A DNA stretch of 5,378 nucleotides, taken from the NCBI GenBank assembly GCA_023248505.1, contig JAHFEM010000176.1, forward strand, positions 1 through 5,378, written 5' to 3'. Shown here piece by piece: positions 1-5,270 of this stretch (positions within the stretch are counted from its first letter, which is position 1; each line of letters begins with the position of its first letter). Source of the stretch: Nitrospirota bacterium (GTDB taxonomy: Bacteria > Nitrospirota > Nitrospiria > SBBL01 > Manganitrophaceae). The translations under genes and the position numbers were made by a program. The notes under the pieces are model-generated. The model was given only the letters and a program-made list of their open reading frames with translations, did no database searches and was not told the DNA's origin.

Positions 1-60
1 GCGAGGGTTAGACGCGCGAATGTGCAGATTGCAATGGATGGCGAAGCCTCCGCCCACATC

Positions 61-75
61 GTTCGCAAAGCGAAC
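61..75. repeat. perfect short palindrome GTTCGC-AAA-GCGAAC
   Basis: Two perfect 6-bp arms (61-66 and 70-75) flank a 3-nt AAA centre. One mismatched base on each side is followed by a further matching AT/AT pair (58-59 and 77-78). It could be an operator or the left part of a repeat unit whose main hairpin lies 30 nt downstream. No gene family or known operator is recognised, so only the symmetry is certain. Confidence 0.5.
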
Positions 76-105
76 CATACAAATAGATTTTTCTCCTTTC
101 GGGTC

Positions 106-138
106 GAAGATTCCCCGCTGCTTGCGGCGGGGAGCTTC
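106..138. repeat. REP-like GC-rich hairpin
   Basis: Arms 113-118 (CCCCGC) and 127-132 (GCGGGG) pair perfectly around an 8-nt loop. The stem extends through T112-A133 and T111-G134 and, after a bulged A110, through GAAG (106-109) with CTTC (135-138). The layout, a GC-rich core stem with a GAAG/CTTC foot, resembles repetitive extragenic palindromes that are often linked to REP-associated tyrosine transposases. That family assignment is from memory and inference; no second copy lies in the window. There is no T-run after it, so it is not a classical terminator. It sits where the 5' end of the binding-protein gene should be. Confidence 0.55.
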
Positions 139-299
139 AATTTTACTTTCAGGAAACCTCTTCTTCGAATTATTTTATCCTTCTTCCTGGTGGGGGCATT
201 CGTTGCTTCGACGACGACCCCTCCTGCTTTTGCCGCAGAAGAGGTCGTCGTTTATTCCGCCCGGAATGAACAGCTCATCAAGCCCCTCTTGATGCCTAC

Positions 300-1169
300 A
301 TGAAGGAGACCGGCGCGCGCATCCAATTTATTACGGATAAAGAGGGACCTCTCCTTGAGCGGTTGAAGGCGGAGGGAGAGCAGACGCCGGCGGATCTATT
401 CATCACCGTGAATGCCGGAAATTTATGGTGGGCGGCCAATGAAGGATTGCTGAAACCGGTCAATTCCAAGATTCTTCAGGGGAACGTCCCGGCGCATCTG
501 CGGGACCCGGAAAACCGCTGGTTTGGTTTATCGGTGCGCGCGCGGACCCTCGTTTATAATACCAAAAAGGTAAAACCGTCGGACCTCTCCACCTATGAGG
601 ACCTTGGAAGCGCCAAGTGGAAAGGGCGTCTCTGTCTTCGAACGTCAAAAAGTGTATACAACAAATCTCTGGTGGCCATGATGATTCATGAGTATGGCGA
701 GGCCAAGACGGAACAGATGGTCAAATCCTGGGTGAATAATCTTGCCACCGATGTGTTCGCAGATGATGTCCAAGTATTGCAGGCCATTGCGGCCGGGCAA
801 TGCGACGTGGGGATTGTGAACACTTACTACTTCGGACGCCTGATGGTCAAAAAACCCGATCTGCCGCTCGCCCTCTTCTGGCCCAATCAGAACGACAGCG
901 GCGTTCATGTGAATATTTCCGGCGCCGGCATCACGCGATATGCCAAGCACGAGCCGGCGGCGATTAGATTTCTGGAATGGCTCTCCTCGGAGAAGGCGCA
1001 GAATCTGTTTGCCGATGCCAATATGGAATATCCGGTCAATCCGAAGATTGCGCCCGATCCCCGGGTGGCGGCCTGGGGCCCATTCAAACAAAACCTCATC
1101 AACGTCTCCAAAGCGGGGGAGTTGCAAGGGGAGGCGGTCAAATTGATGGATCGCGCCGGATACCAATAA
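300..1169 (+). CDS. fbpA: Fe(III) ABC transporter substrate-binding protein, main body (frameshifted N-terminus)
   Basis: This frame encodes most of a periplasmic ferric-iron binding protein of the FutA/FbpA type, a bilobed fold that captures Fe(III) and delivers it to the FbpB permease. The first 289 codons from ATG 300 include the conserved FITDKEGPLLERLKAEG and TPADLF..NAGNLWWA segments, a Tyr in RTLVYNT (residue 86), and the iron-binding tyrosine pair in NTYYFGR (residues 176-177). The C-terminal part, FLEWLSSEKAQNLFADANMEYPVNP, is also family-typical. Reading the same frame back to 291 gives D-A-Y before this Met. Met300 is therefore an internal residue and not a natural start. It has no signal peptide, and the stop of the upstream fragment overlaps it as ATGA. 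As written, the gene is split, and the product would be cytoplasmic and lack about the first 20 mature residues. An assembly error would restore a protein of about 310 mature residues, the usual size. Permease and ATPase genes follow directly. Confidence 0.9.
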   Translation: MKETGARIQFITDKEGPLLERLKAEGEQTPADLFITVNAGNLWWAANEGLLKPVNSKILQGNVPAHLRDPENRWFGLSVRARTLVYNTKKVKPSDLSTYEDLGSAKWKGRLCLRTSKSVYNKSLVAMMIHEYGEAKTEQMVKSWVNNLATDVFADDVQVLQAIAAGQCDVGIVNTYYFGRLMVKKPDLPLALFWPNQNDSGVHVNISGAGITRYAKHEPAAIRFLEWLSSEKAQNLFADANMEYPVNPKIAPDPRVAAWGPFKQNLINVSKAGELQGEAVKLMDRAGYQ

Positions 1170-1178
1170 ATGTTATGC

Positions 1179-1184
1179 GAGGGG
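1179..1184 (+). promoter_or_regulatory. ribosome binding site of fbpB
   Basis: GAGGGG lies 5 nt before ATG 1190. It decides between the in-frame starts: ATG 1175 lies upstream of this site, and the ATG at 1196 is two codons farther downstream. Confidence 0.6.
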
Positions 1185-1189
1185 CTGGT

Positions 1190-2860
1190 ATGGCGATGAA
1201 GCCGACCGCGTTCAGGCTGCCCTTTGAACAGGGTGTTCCATTCCGGCGCGCTTTTCTCGACCGCTGGCAAAGTGCGGCGCTCCTGCTGGCCGGCCTCGTT
1301 TTAGCGCCGCTCGGGGTTGTCCTCTTCTCTGTTTTTTCCGAGACCAACGACGTCTGGCTGCATTTTGTTCATACCATCCTGATGACGCTCTTCACGAACA
1401 CCCTCTGGTTGATGCTGGGGGTGGCGTTTGGAACCGCGTTCTTAGGGGTCAGCCTGGCCTGGTTGACCGCCGCCTGCGATTTCCCGGGGAGGAAGTGGCT
1501 CGATTGGGCCCTCATGCTCCCGCTCTCCCTGCCTCCCTACGTGGTTGCTTTTGTCAGCATCGGGCTGCTTGATTTTACAGGCCCGATCCAGACGCAGCTG
1601 CGATCGTGGTTCGGAGTGGATCATATTTGGTTCCCGAGAATCCGATCGACCGGAGGGATCATCACCGTGATGACCTTGACCTTGTATCCCTACATTTACA
1701 TGCTGGCCCGAAACGCCTTCTTGACGCAGGGGAGACGCGCCATTGAGGCGGCGCAATCGCTCGGCCACGGGCGACTCTCCGGATTCTTCAGGGTGGCTTT
1801 GCCGATGGCGCGCCCGTGGATTGCAGGGGGGTTGGCGCTTGTTCTCATGGAGACCTTGGCCGATTTCGGTACGGTCTCCATCTTTAATTATGATACATTT
1901 ACGACCGCCATCTACAAGGCATGGTTCGGATTGTTCTCCCTCTCCGCGGCCGCTCAACTCGCCTCACTCCTGGTGTTGATCGTATTTATCGTTTTACTCA
2001 TCGAGCAGCAATCACGTTCCCGTCAACGGTTTTCACAAGCCGGACGGAGCAACGTCGCGGATCGGATTCCGCTCAGGGGAATTCAAGGCTGGATGGCGTC
2101 GGCCTATGCGGTCTTGATCCTTTGTATCGCCTTTATTATTCCGGTCGGCCAACTTTCGATCTGGACCTATCAAGTCTTTGGGCAAGATTTTGATAGTCGA
2201 TACCTGGCCTTCTTAAGTCATTCTGTTTTTTTGGGGGCGACGGCCGCCCTGCTTGCCTGCGGAGGCGCCTTGATTCTTGTCTCTGCCAGCCGGCTGCGAA
2301 ATGATCTTATGACGCGGGTGACCATCCGATTGGCCACCCTCGGTTATGCACTGCCGGGATCGGTGCTTGCAGTCGGTATTTTCATCCCCCTCATCTGGAT
2401 CGATAAACAGATCATCGGGTGGGCGAAAACCCTTTTTGGCGTCGAGATCGGCTTTATCCTCAACGGCACCTTGCTCGCCATGCTGTTGGCCTACCTGATC
2501 CGTTTTCTGGCCGTTGCGCACGGCGCTGTGGACAGCGCCGTCAATCGGATTACGCCGAGCTTGGATGAGACCGCACGGAGCCTGGGGATCAGCGGCGTCC
2601 CCCTCCTTCGAAAGGTATATCTGCCGATGCTGCGCGGGGGGCTGCTGACGTCGGCGCTCCTGGTGTTCGTGGACGTCATGAAAGAGATGCCGATTACCCT
2701 GATGACCCGCCCCTTCGGCTGGGATACGCTGTCGGTCCGGATTTTTGAGATGACCTCCGAGGGTGAATGGGAACGCGCAGCCCTGCCGGCGATGGCGCTC
2801 GTTTTAACCGGATTTATTCCGATTTTGTTGTTGAGCCGATATTCGAGCAAGGGGAATTAA
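1190..2860 (+). CDS. fbpB: Fe(III) ABC transporter permease, two fused membrane domains
   Basis: Inner-membrane channel of the ferric-iron importer. The 556-residue protein carries two copies of the binding-protein-dependent permease domain (BPD_transp_1), as is usual for FbpB proteins. Each half has an EAA loop that docks on the ATPase: EAAQSLGHGRLSGFFRVALP at about 186-205 and ETARSLGISGVPLLRKVYLP at about 460-479. Hydrophobic helices are visible near residues 28-48, 70-95, 106-127, 156-172, 210-225, 255-271, 300-322, 344-365, 383-404, 424-444, 484-496 and 532-549. A polar linker at about 272-299 joins the halves. The start at 1190 is chosen by its SD site and because it gives the normal FbpB N-terminus; the frame stays open further upstream inside fbpA without meaning. 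It lies 20 nt behind fbpA, and its TAA overlaps the next start codon (TAATG), so it is part of one operon. No lesion is seen. Confidence 0.95.
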   Translation: MAMKPTAFRLPFEQGVPFRRAFLDRWQSAALLLAGLVLAPLGVVLFSVFSETNDVWLHFVHTILMTLFTNTLWLMLGVAFGTAFLGVSLAWLTAACDFPGRKWLDWALMLPLSLPPYVVAFVSIGLLDFTGPIQTQLRSWFGVDHIWFPRIRSTGGIITVMTLTLYPYIYMLARNAFLTQGRRAIEAAQSLGHGRLSGFFRVALPMARPWIAGGLALVLMETLADFGTVSIFNYDTFTTAIYKAWFGLFSLSAAAQLASLLVLIVFIVLLIEQQSRSRQRFSQAGRSNVADRIPLRGIQGWMASAYAVLILCIAFIIPVGQLSIWTYQVFGQDFDSRYLAFLSHSVFLGATAALLACGGALILVSASRLRNDLMTRVTIRLATLGYALPGSVLAVGIFIPLIWIDKQIIGWAKTLFGVEIGFILNGTLLAMLLAYLIRFLAVAHGAVDSAVNRITPSLDETARSLGISGVPLLRKVYLPMLRGGLLTSALLVFVDVMKEMPITLMTRPFGWDTLSVRIFEMTSEGEWERAALPAMALVLTGFIPILLLSRYSSKGN

Positions 2861-2991
2861 TGAGTCTCTCCTCCGTCCGGGATAGAAACAGGATTGAACG
2901 CCCCTCTTTGCGGCGCAGCGCCATGGCATTTGCGAGTGGCCTTATCCTCCTACAGAGGGCGATCCCTCGGCAAAAGAGAGGGGTCTCATGA
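2860..2991 (+). CDS. small coupled ORF of unknown function, 43 aa
   Basis: I do not recognise this protein. Its ATG overlaps the fbpB stop (TAATG at 2858-2862) and has AAGGGG at 2849-2854, 5 nt upstream. Its TGA overlaps the fbpC start (ATGA at 2988-2991). Such double coupling suggests it is translated, either as a real microprotein or as a ribosome relay to fbpC. The product is basic (eight Arg, one Lys). It has an Arg-rich N-terminal half, a short hydrophobic patch around residues 22-31 (AMAFASGLIL) and a basic tail (RAIPRQKRGVS). The patch is too short for a confident membrane helix. FbpABC operons usually have no gene here, so it could also be noise in a 127-nt spacer. Confidence 0.4.
   Translation: MSLSSVRDRNRIERPSLRRSAMAFASGLILLQRAIPRQKRGVS
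2976..2983 (+). promoter_or_regulatory. ribosome binding site of fbpC
   Basis: GAGAGGGG lies 4 nt before ATG 2988. Its last seven bases (2977-2983) are exactly complementary to CCCCTCT at 2901-2907, so it could be masked in unfolded-by-ribosome fashion until the preceding small ORF is translated. The masking is a hypothesis. Confidence 0.55.
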
Positions 2992-4082
2992 CGGTCATTG
3001 AGCTGGTTCAAGTGACCAAGACGTACCCGGGTGGAAAATTGCCTGCGGTCTATGAGGTCTCTTTCAAGGTGAATCAAGGCGAGGTGCTGGCGCTCTTAGG
3101 ACCGAGTGGAAGCGGGAAAACGACCCTCCTTCGCCTCATTGCCGGTTTTGAGACACCGGATCAAGGGAAGATTTTTTTGAACAATCAGGAAGTGAGCCGG
3201 CCGCATGATTGCCTCCCTCCTGAAAAGCGGGGGGTGGGCATGGTGTTTCAGGATTATGCCCTTTTCCCTCACTTGACCATTGAGGGAAATGTGGCGTTCG
3301 GCTTGGGGAGCTTGAATCGTGACCTTCGAAAGAAACGGGTTCAGGAGGTCATCGATCAAGTCGGACTGACGTCCCTAAGCCATCGGTATCCCCATGAGCT
3401 CTCGGGGGGACAGCAGCAGCGGGTGGCCCTCGCGCGGGCGCTGGCTCCAAATCCGATCGTGCTCATGTTGGATGAGCCGTTCAGCAATCTTGATCCCGAT
3501 ATGCGCACGCAGATGCGGCTGGAAGTGGCGGCCATTTTGCGCCGCACGGGAAGTACGGCCATTCTGGTCACGCACGATCACGAGGAGGCCTTTGCCATGG
3601 CGGACAAGGTGGCCGTTCTCAACGCCGGGCGTCTGGAGCAGTGCGATACGCCGGAGTGGGTCTATCATACCCCGTCGACTCCGTTTATCGCCGACTTTGT
3701 CGGGCAGGCCGACTTTATTCCCGGCGTGATCCGGGACGGGAAGACTGCGACCGAAATCGGAATCTTCCCGAACGCATCCATCTTTACGGAGGGGATGGAC
3801 GTCATGGTGATGATCCGCCCTGATGATATCGATTTGCTCCCCCATGCGGAGGGGACCGCAACGGTCATAGGCCGCCAGTTCAAGGGGTCTGAAAACCTCT
3901 ACACGATTGCGCTTCCCTCCGGACAGACCCTTCACAGCAGCCAACATTCTCTTTCGGTTTATTCCGACCAAACAAGAGTCGATCTGAAGCTAAAGGTCAC
4001 ACATACGGTTCTTTTCAAAAGGGATGATGCGTTCTTTAAAAGAGGTCCGATCGGCCCATATGGAGTATGGAAAAATGCGTGA
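2988..4082 (+). CDS. fbpC: Fe(III) ABC transporter ATP-binding protein
   Basis: Cytoplasmic ATPase that powers Fe(III) import through FbpB. All nucleotide-binding elements are present in the 364-residue protein: Walker A GPSGSGKT (38-45), Q-loop Gln88 in VFQDYALFPH, signature LSGGQQQR (138-145), Walker B VLMLDEP (158-164), D-loop SNLD (166-169) and H-loop His196 in VTHDHEEA. The C-terminal 120 residues form a TOBE-like regulatory domain, with MIRPDDIDLL at 275-284 and a second block ending near 345. This is the layout of ferric or polyamine/sulfate-type importers (CysA/PotA/FbpC). Substrate choice as iron rests on the neighbouring FutA-type binding protein with its tyrosine pair. The length is normal. 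The start overlaps the stop of the 43-codon ORF, and a GAGAGGGG SD lies 4 nt upstream. No terminator is visible between this gene and fur. Confidence 0.95.
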   Translation: MTVIELVQVTKTYPGGKLPAVYEVSFKVNQGEVLALLGPSGSGKTTLLRLIAGFETPDQGKIFLNNQEVSRPHDCLPPEKRGVGMVFQDYALFPHLTIEGNVAFGLGSLNRDLRKKRVQEVIDQVGLTSLSHRYPHELSGGQQQRVALARALAPNPIVLMLDEPFSNLDPDMRTQMRLEVAAILRRTGSTAILVTHDHEEAFAMADKVAVLNAGRLEQCDTPEWVYHTPSTPFIADFVGQADFIPGVIRDGKTATEIGIFPNASIFTEGMDVMVMIRPDDIDLLPHAEGTATVIGRQFKGSENLYTIALPSGQTLHSSQHSLSVYSDQTRVDLKLKVTHTVLFKRDDAFFKRGPIGPYGVWKNA

Positions 4083-4110
4083 AAAAGAGAGTCGTCTCCT
4101 TAAAAAAGGC

Positions 4111-4139
4111 TTGACAAGAACCCCGCGCTCTTCTAGGAT
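4111..4139 (+). promoter_or_regulatory. sigma-70 promoter of fur
   Basis: A perfect -35 box TTGACA (4111-4116) is followed by an exact 17-bp spacer and a -10 box TAGGAT (4134-4139, four of six matches to TATAAT). Predicted transcription start is about 4146. It lies in the 97-nt gap between fbpC and fur, directly before a Fur box. It is the best promoter in the window. Confidence 0.75.
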
Positions 4140-4151
4140 GGAAAATGAATT

Positions 4152-4166
4152 TGATAATCATTCTCA
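4152..4166. promoter_or_regulatory. Fur box
   Basis: TGATAAT-C-ATTCTCA matches the 7-1-7 Fur site TGATAAT-N-ATTATCA at 13 of 14 arm positions. On the reverse strand the 19-bp region matches the classical Fur box at 15 of 19 positions. It lies about 6-20 nt after the predicted transcription start, where bound Fe-Fur would block RNA polymerase. It is upstream of the chosen fur start codon, so autorepression is expected. Confidence 0.75.
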
Positions 4167-4179
4167 AAATGACGCCGAC

Positions 4180-4671
4180 ATGAAGCAAGAAGAGACGCTG
4201 CTCCAAGAGCATATCTCGAAGCATCATTTGAAAGTGACCAAAGAGCGGAGCGCCATCTTACGGGCCTTCATCGAGGCGGAGCGCCATGTGACCGCCGAAG
4301 AGCTCTACCGCATGATGAAGGAGCAGTACGCATCGATCGGTCTGGCGACGATCTATCGGACGCTCAACCTTTTCTGCGAATGCGGTTTAGCGGAGCAGCG
4401 GCAATTCGGCGACGGGCATGCCCGATATGAATTGACCTACAACGTCAATCACCATGACCATTTGGTCTGCACCCAATGTAAGAAAATTATTGAGTTTGAG
4501 AATCTGGATATCGAGAAGCTCCAAGATAAAGTGGCGAAGGCCCATCGCTTTACCGTATACAGCCATAAGTTGGAGCTCTATGGGCTCTGTTCGGATTGCG
4601 CCAAATCGAACAGCTCTCTCCAGAAGGGGAAGGATGAACCTCACGCCCTCCGCCGTTCTCGATCCAAATAA
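4180..4671 (+). CDS. fur: ferric uptake regulator, Fur family
   Basis: Metal-sensing transcriptional repressor of 163 residues, the usual Fur size. The N-terminal winged helix contains LKVTKERSAILRAF (17-30), HVTAEELY (36-43) and the recognition-helix motif GLATIYRTLNLF (54-65). The C-terminal dimerisation and metal domain has HHDHLVCTQCKKIIEF (91-106), which supplies the His/Asp metal ligands and the first structural-zinc pair C97/C100. YGLCSDC (134-140) supplies the second pair C137/C140. HHDH followed by CxxC...IIEF favours true Fur over Zur or PerR, though metal choice cannot be proved from sequence. ATG 4180 is chosen because it gives the normal family N-terminus and lies after the promoter and Fur box. 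In-frame ATG 4138 overlaps the -10 box. No good SD precedes 4180, which is a weakness. The last 20 residues are a basic, poorly conserved tail. It lies 97 nt after fbpC, and its iron uptake genes are plausible targets. Confidence 0.92.
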   Translation: MKQEETLLQEHISKHHLKVTKERSAILRAFIEAERHVTAEELYRMMKEQYASIGLATIYRTLNLFCECGLAEQRQFGDGHARYELTYNVNHHDHLVCTQCKKIIEFENLDIEKLQDKVAKAHRFTVYSHKLELYGLCSDCAKSNSSLQKGKDEPHALRRSRSK

Positions 4672-4697
4672 GCGAGGAATCCTTTCTCCAGAGAAAG

Positions 4698-4702
4698 AGG
4701 AG
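4698..4702 (+). promoter_or_regulatory. ribosome binding site of the Com-like gene
   Basis: AGGAG lies 6 nt before ATG 4709 and favours this start over in-frame ATG 4634 inside fur, which would add 25 residues. A small hairpin (CTTTCT 4682-4687 with AGAAAG 4692-4697) ends immediately before it. Confidence 0.6.
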
Positions 4703-4708
4703 CCGTGT

Positions 4709-4936
4709 ATGCCGAAGGTTGAGGAGAAAGTATCCGCAGGGGATTTACGCTGTCTCTGTGGAAGTCTGGTCGCAAAGGTGAAAAAAAACGGGATCGAATT
4801 GAAGTGCCGCCGTTGCAAGCGGGTGGCGTTGATTCCACTTTCAAAAAAGGAGCAATTCACGCTTGAAAAGAATCATCCTGATGTTTTCCGCTACCGTATT
4901 ACTTTTGATCACGCACAGATCGAGCGACGGAGCTGA
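4709..4936 (+). CDS. Com-like zinc-ribbon protein, 75 aa
   Basis: Small cytoplasmic protein resembling the Com family. The founding member, phage Mu Com, is a zinc-binding RNA-binding protein that activates translation of mom mRNA. The match is to the metal-binding core: DLRCLCGSL (12-20), a short variable loop, then IELKCRRCKRV (29-39). C33/C36 form the usual CxxC, but the first pair C15/C17 is CxC and not CxxC, so one spacer residue is missing relative to Mu Com. The C-terminal tail from residue 40 has no recognisable motif, and its last 24 codons are overlapped by the next gene in another frame. No phage genes surround it, so a Mom-related role is unlikely. Binding of nucleic acid through the zinc ribbon is a family-based inference. 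It lies 37 nt behind fur and is probably cotranscribed from the Fur-box promoter. Confidence 0.7.
   Translation: MPKVEEKVSAGDLRCLCGSLVAKVKKNGIELKCRRCKRVALIPLSKKEQFTLEKNHPDVFRYRITFDHAQIERRS
4847..4852 (+). promoter_or_regulatory. ribosome binding site of the cupredoxin gene
   Basis: AAGGAG lies 10 nt before TTG 4863, inside the Com-like coding region. It supports the TTG start, which also gives a correct signal peptide beginning MKRIIL. Confidence 0.55.
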
Positions 4937-5270
4937 TCCAAAGCCCCAAGAGGTTCGGGTGGAAGCCGATGAATTCCGCTTTGCGATCGATCGGCCGATG
5001 CTGGAAGCGGGCAGACCGATTGCCTTGACGATTATCAACAAGGGAAAGATGAAGCACGAGTTTGTCAGCGATCTCTTTGCAGGGGCCGATACGGAGATGG
5101 AGTCGGATGGAATCATCGTCGAAGGGAAAGGGATCGAAGAGATCGAGCTGGCCCCCGGAAAAAGAGTGAAGGTGACGTTTATCCCGCAAAAAAAAGGAAA
5201 GATCAATTTCATCTGTGATATTCCCGGTCATCGTGAACAAGGGATGATGGGAGCCGTATCGATCCGGTGA
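4863..5270 (+). CDS. exported cupredoxin (type 1 copper protein)
   Basis: A 135-residue periplasmic or membrane-exposed copper protein. Residues 1-17 (MKRIILMFSATVLLLIT) are a short signal sequence, with likely cleavage shortly after, around 24. The mature part has the single cupredoxin domain, with EADEFRFAIDRPMLEAGRPIALTIINKG (34-61) as the first strands. A complete type 1 copper site is visible: His65 in MKHEF, then Cys118, His123 and Met128 in CDIPGHREQGM. The last three are spaced by five residues each, as in plastocyanin-like proteins. It should carry electrons or bind copper. A Cupredoxin_1 domain is also found in EfeO-type iron-uptake proteins, so a role in iron oxidation or import is possible given Fur nearby, but this is inference. 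It starts with TTG and overlaps the Com-like gene by 74 nt in a different frame, so translation is probably coupled. Lack of lipobox indicates a soluble protein. Confidence 0.85.
   Translation: MKRIILMFSATVLLLITHRSSDGADPKPQEVRVEADEFRFAIDRPMLEAGRPIALTIINKGKMKHEFVSDLFAGADTEMESDGIIVEGKGIEEIELAPGKRVKVTFIPQKKGKINFICDIPGHREQGMMGAVSIR

Larger units (their letters stand above)
22..303 (+). pseudogene. fbpA: 5' fragment of ferric-iron binding protein gene (signal peptide part)
   Basis: This reading frame encodes the export signal and the first mature residues of a ferric-binding protein. Near residues 44-71 a basic stretch (RKPLLR) leads into a hydrophobic core (IILSFFLVGAFVA) and a signal-peptidase I site, AFA|AEE, after residue 71. 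The mature start EEVVVYSARNEQLIKPLL is typical of FutA/FbpA proteins, and its Tyr is a likely iron ligand. The frame then hits TGA at 301-303. Family proteins continue as D-A-Y-x-K-E-T-G, which is exactly what the other frame reads from 291, so one base is missing near 289-291. The start is unclear. The first in-frame candidates are GTG at 22 and ATG at 34, and no ATG, GTG or TTG follows until GTG 190, inside the hydrophobic core. Starting at 22 adds an odd 40-residue leader encoded partly by the REP-like hairpin. The frame is open to the left window edge. Confidence 0.7.

Noticed and set aside
167..179. AT-rich stretch before the mature fbpA sequence as a Fur box
   Set aside because: It matches the consensus at only about half the positions and lies within the signal peptide coding region.
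283..291. Programmed -1 ribosomal frameshift in fbpA
   Set aside because: The bases CCCCTCTTG do not form a slippery heptamer in the reading frame, and no such recoding is known to me for this family. A deletion or sequencing error is simpler.
645..1166. Long reverse-strand ORF opposite fbpA, and similar ones opposite fbpB, fbpC and fur
   Set aside because: These are antisense shadows of clearly conserved genes, without SD sites or recognisable domains.
977..1189. Upstream extension of the permease frame into fbpA, giving a 627-residue protein
   Set aside because: This part overlaps the conserved C-terminus of the binding protein, has no permease homology, and a good SD precedes ATG 1190.
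4117..4127. An 11-base sequence, AGAACCCCGCG, shared between the fur promoter spacer and 5340-5350
   Set aside because: An 11-base repeat is expected by chance in a window this size, and the second copy lacks a proper -35/-10 pair.
4024..4179. N-terminal extension of Fur by up to 52 residues
   Set aside because: It overlaps fbpC, the promoter and the Fur box, and the extra residues do not look like Fur. The family N-terminus starts near 4180.
4634..4708. Alternative ATG 4634 for the Com-like gene, adding 25 residues
   Set aside because: It lies inside fur, its SD spacing is tight, and ATG 4709 has a better placed AGGAG and leads straight into the family core.
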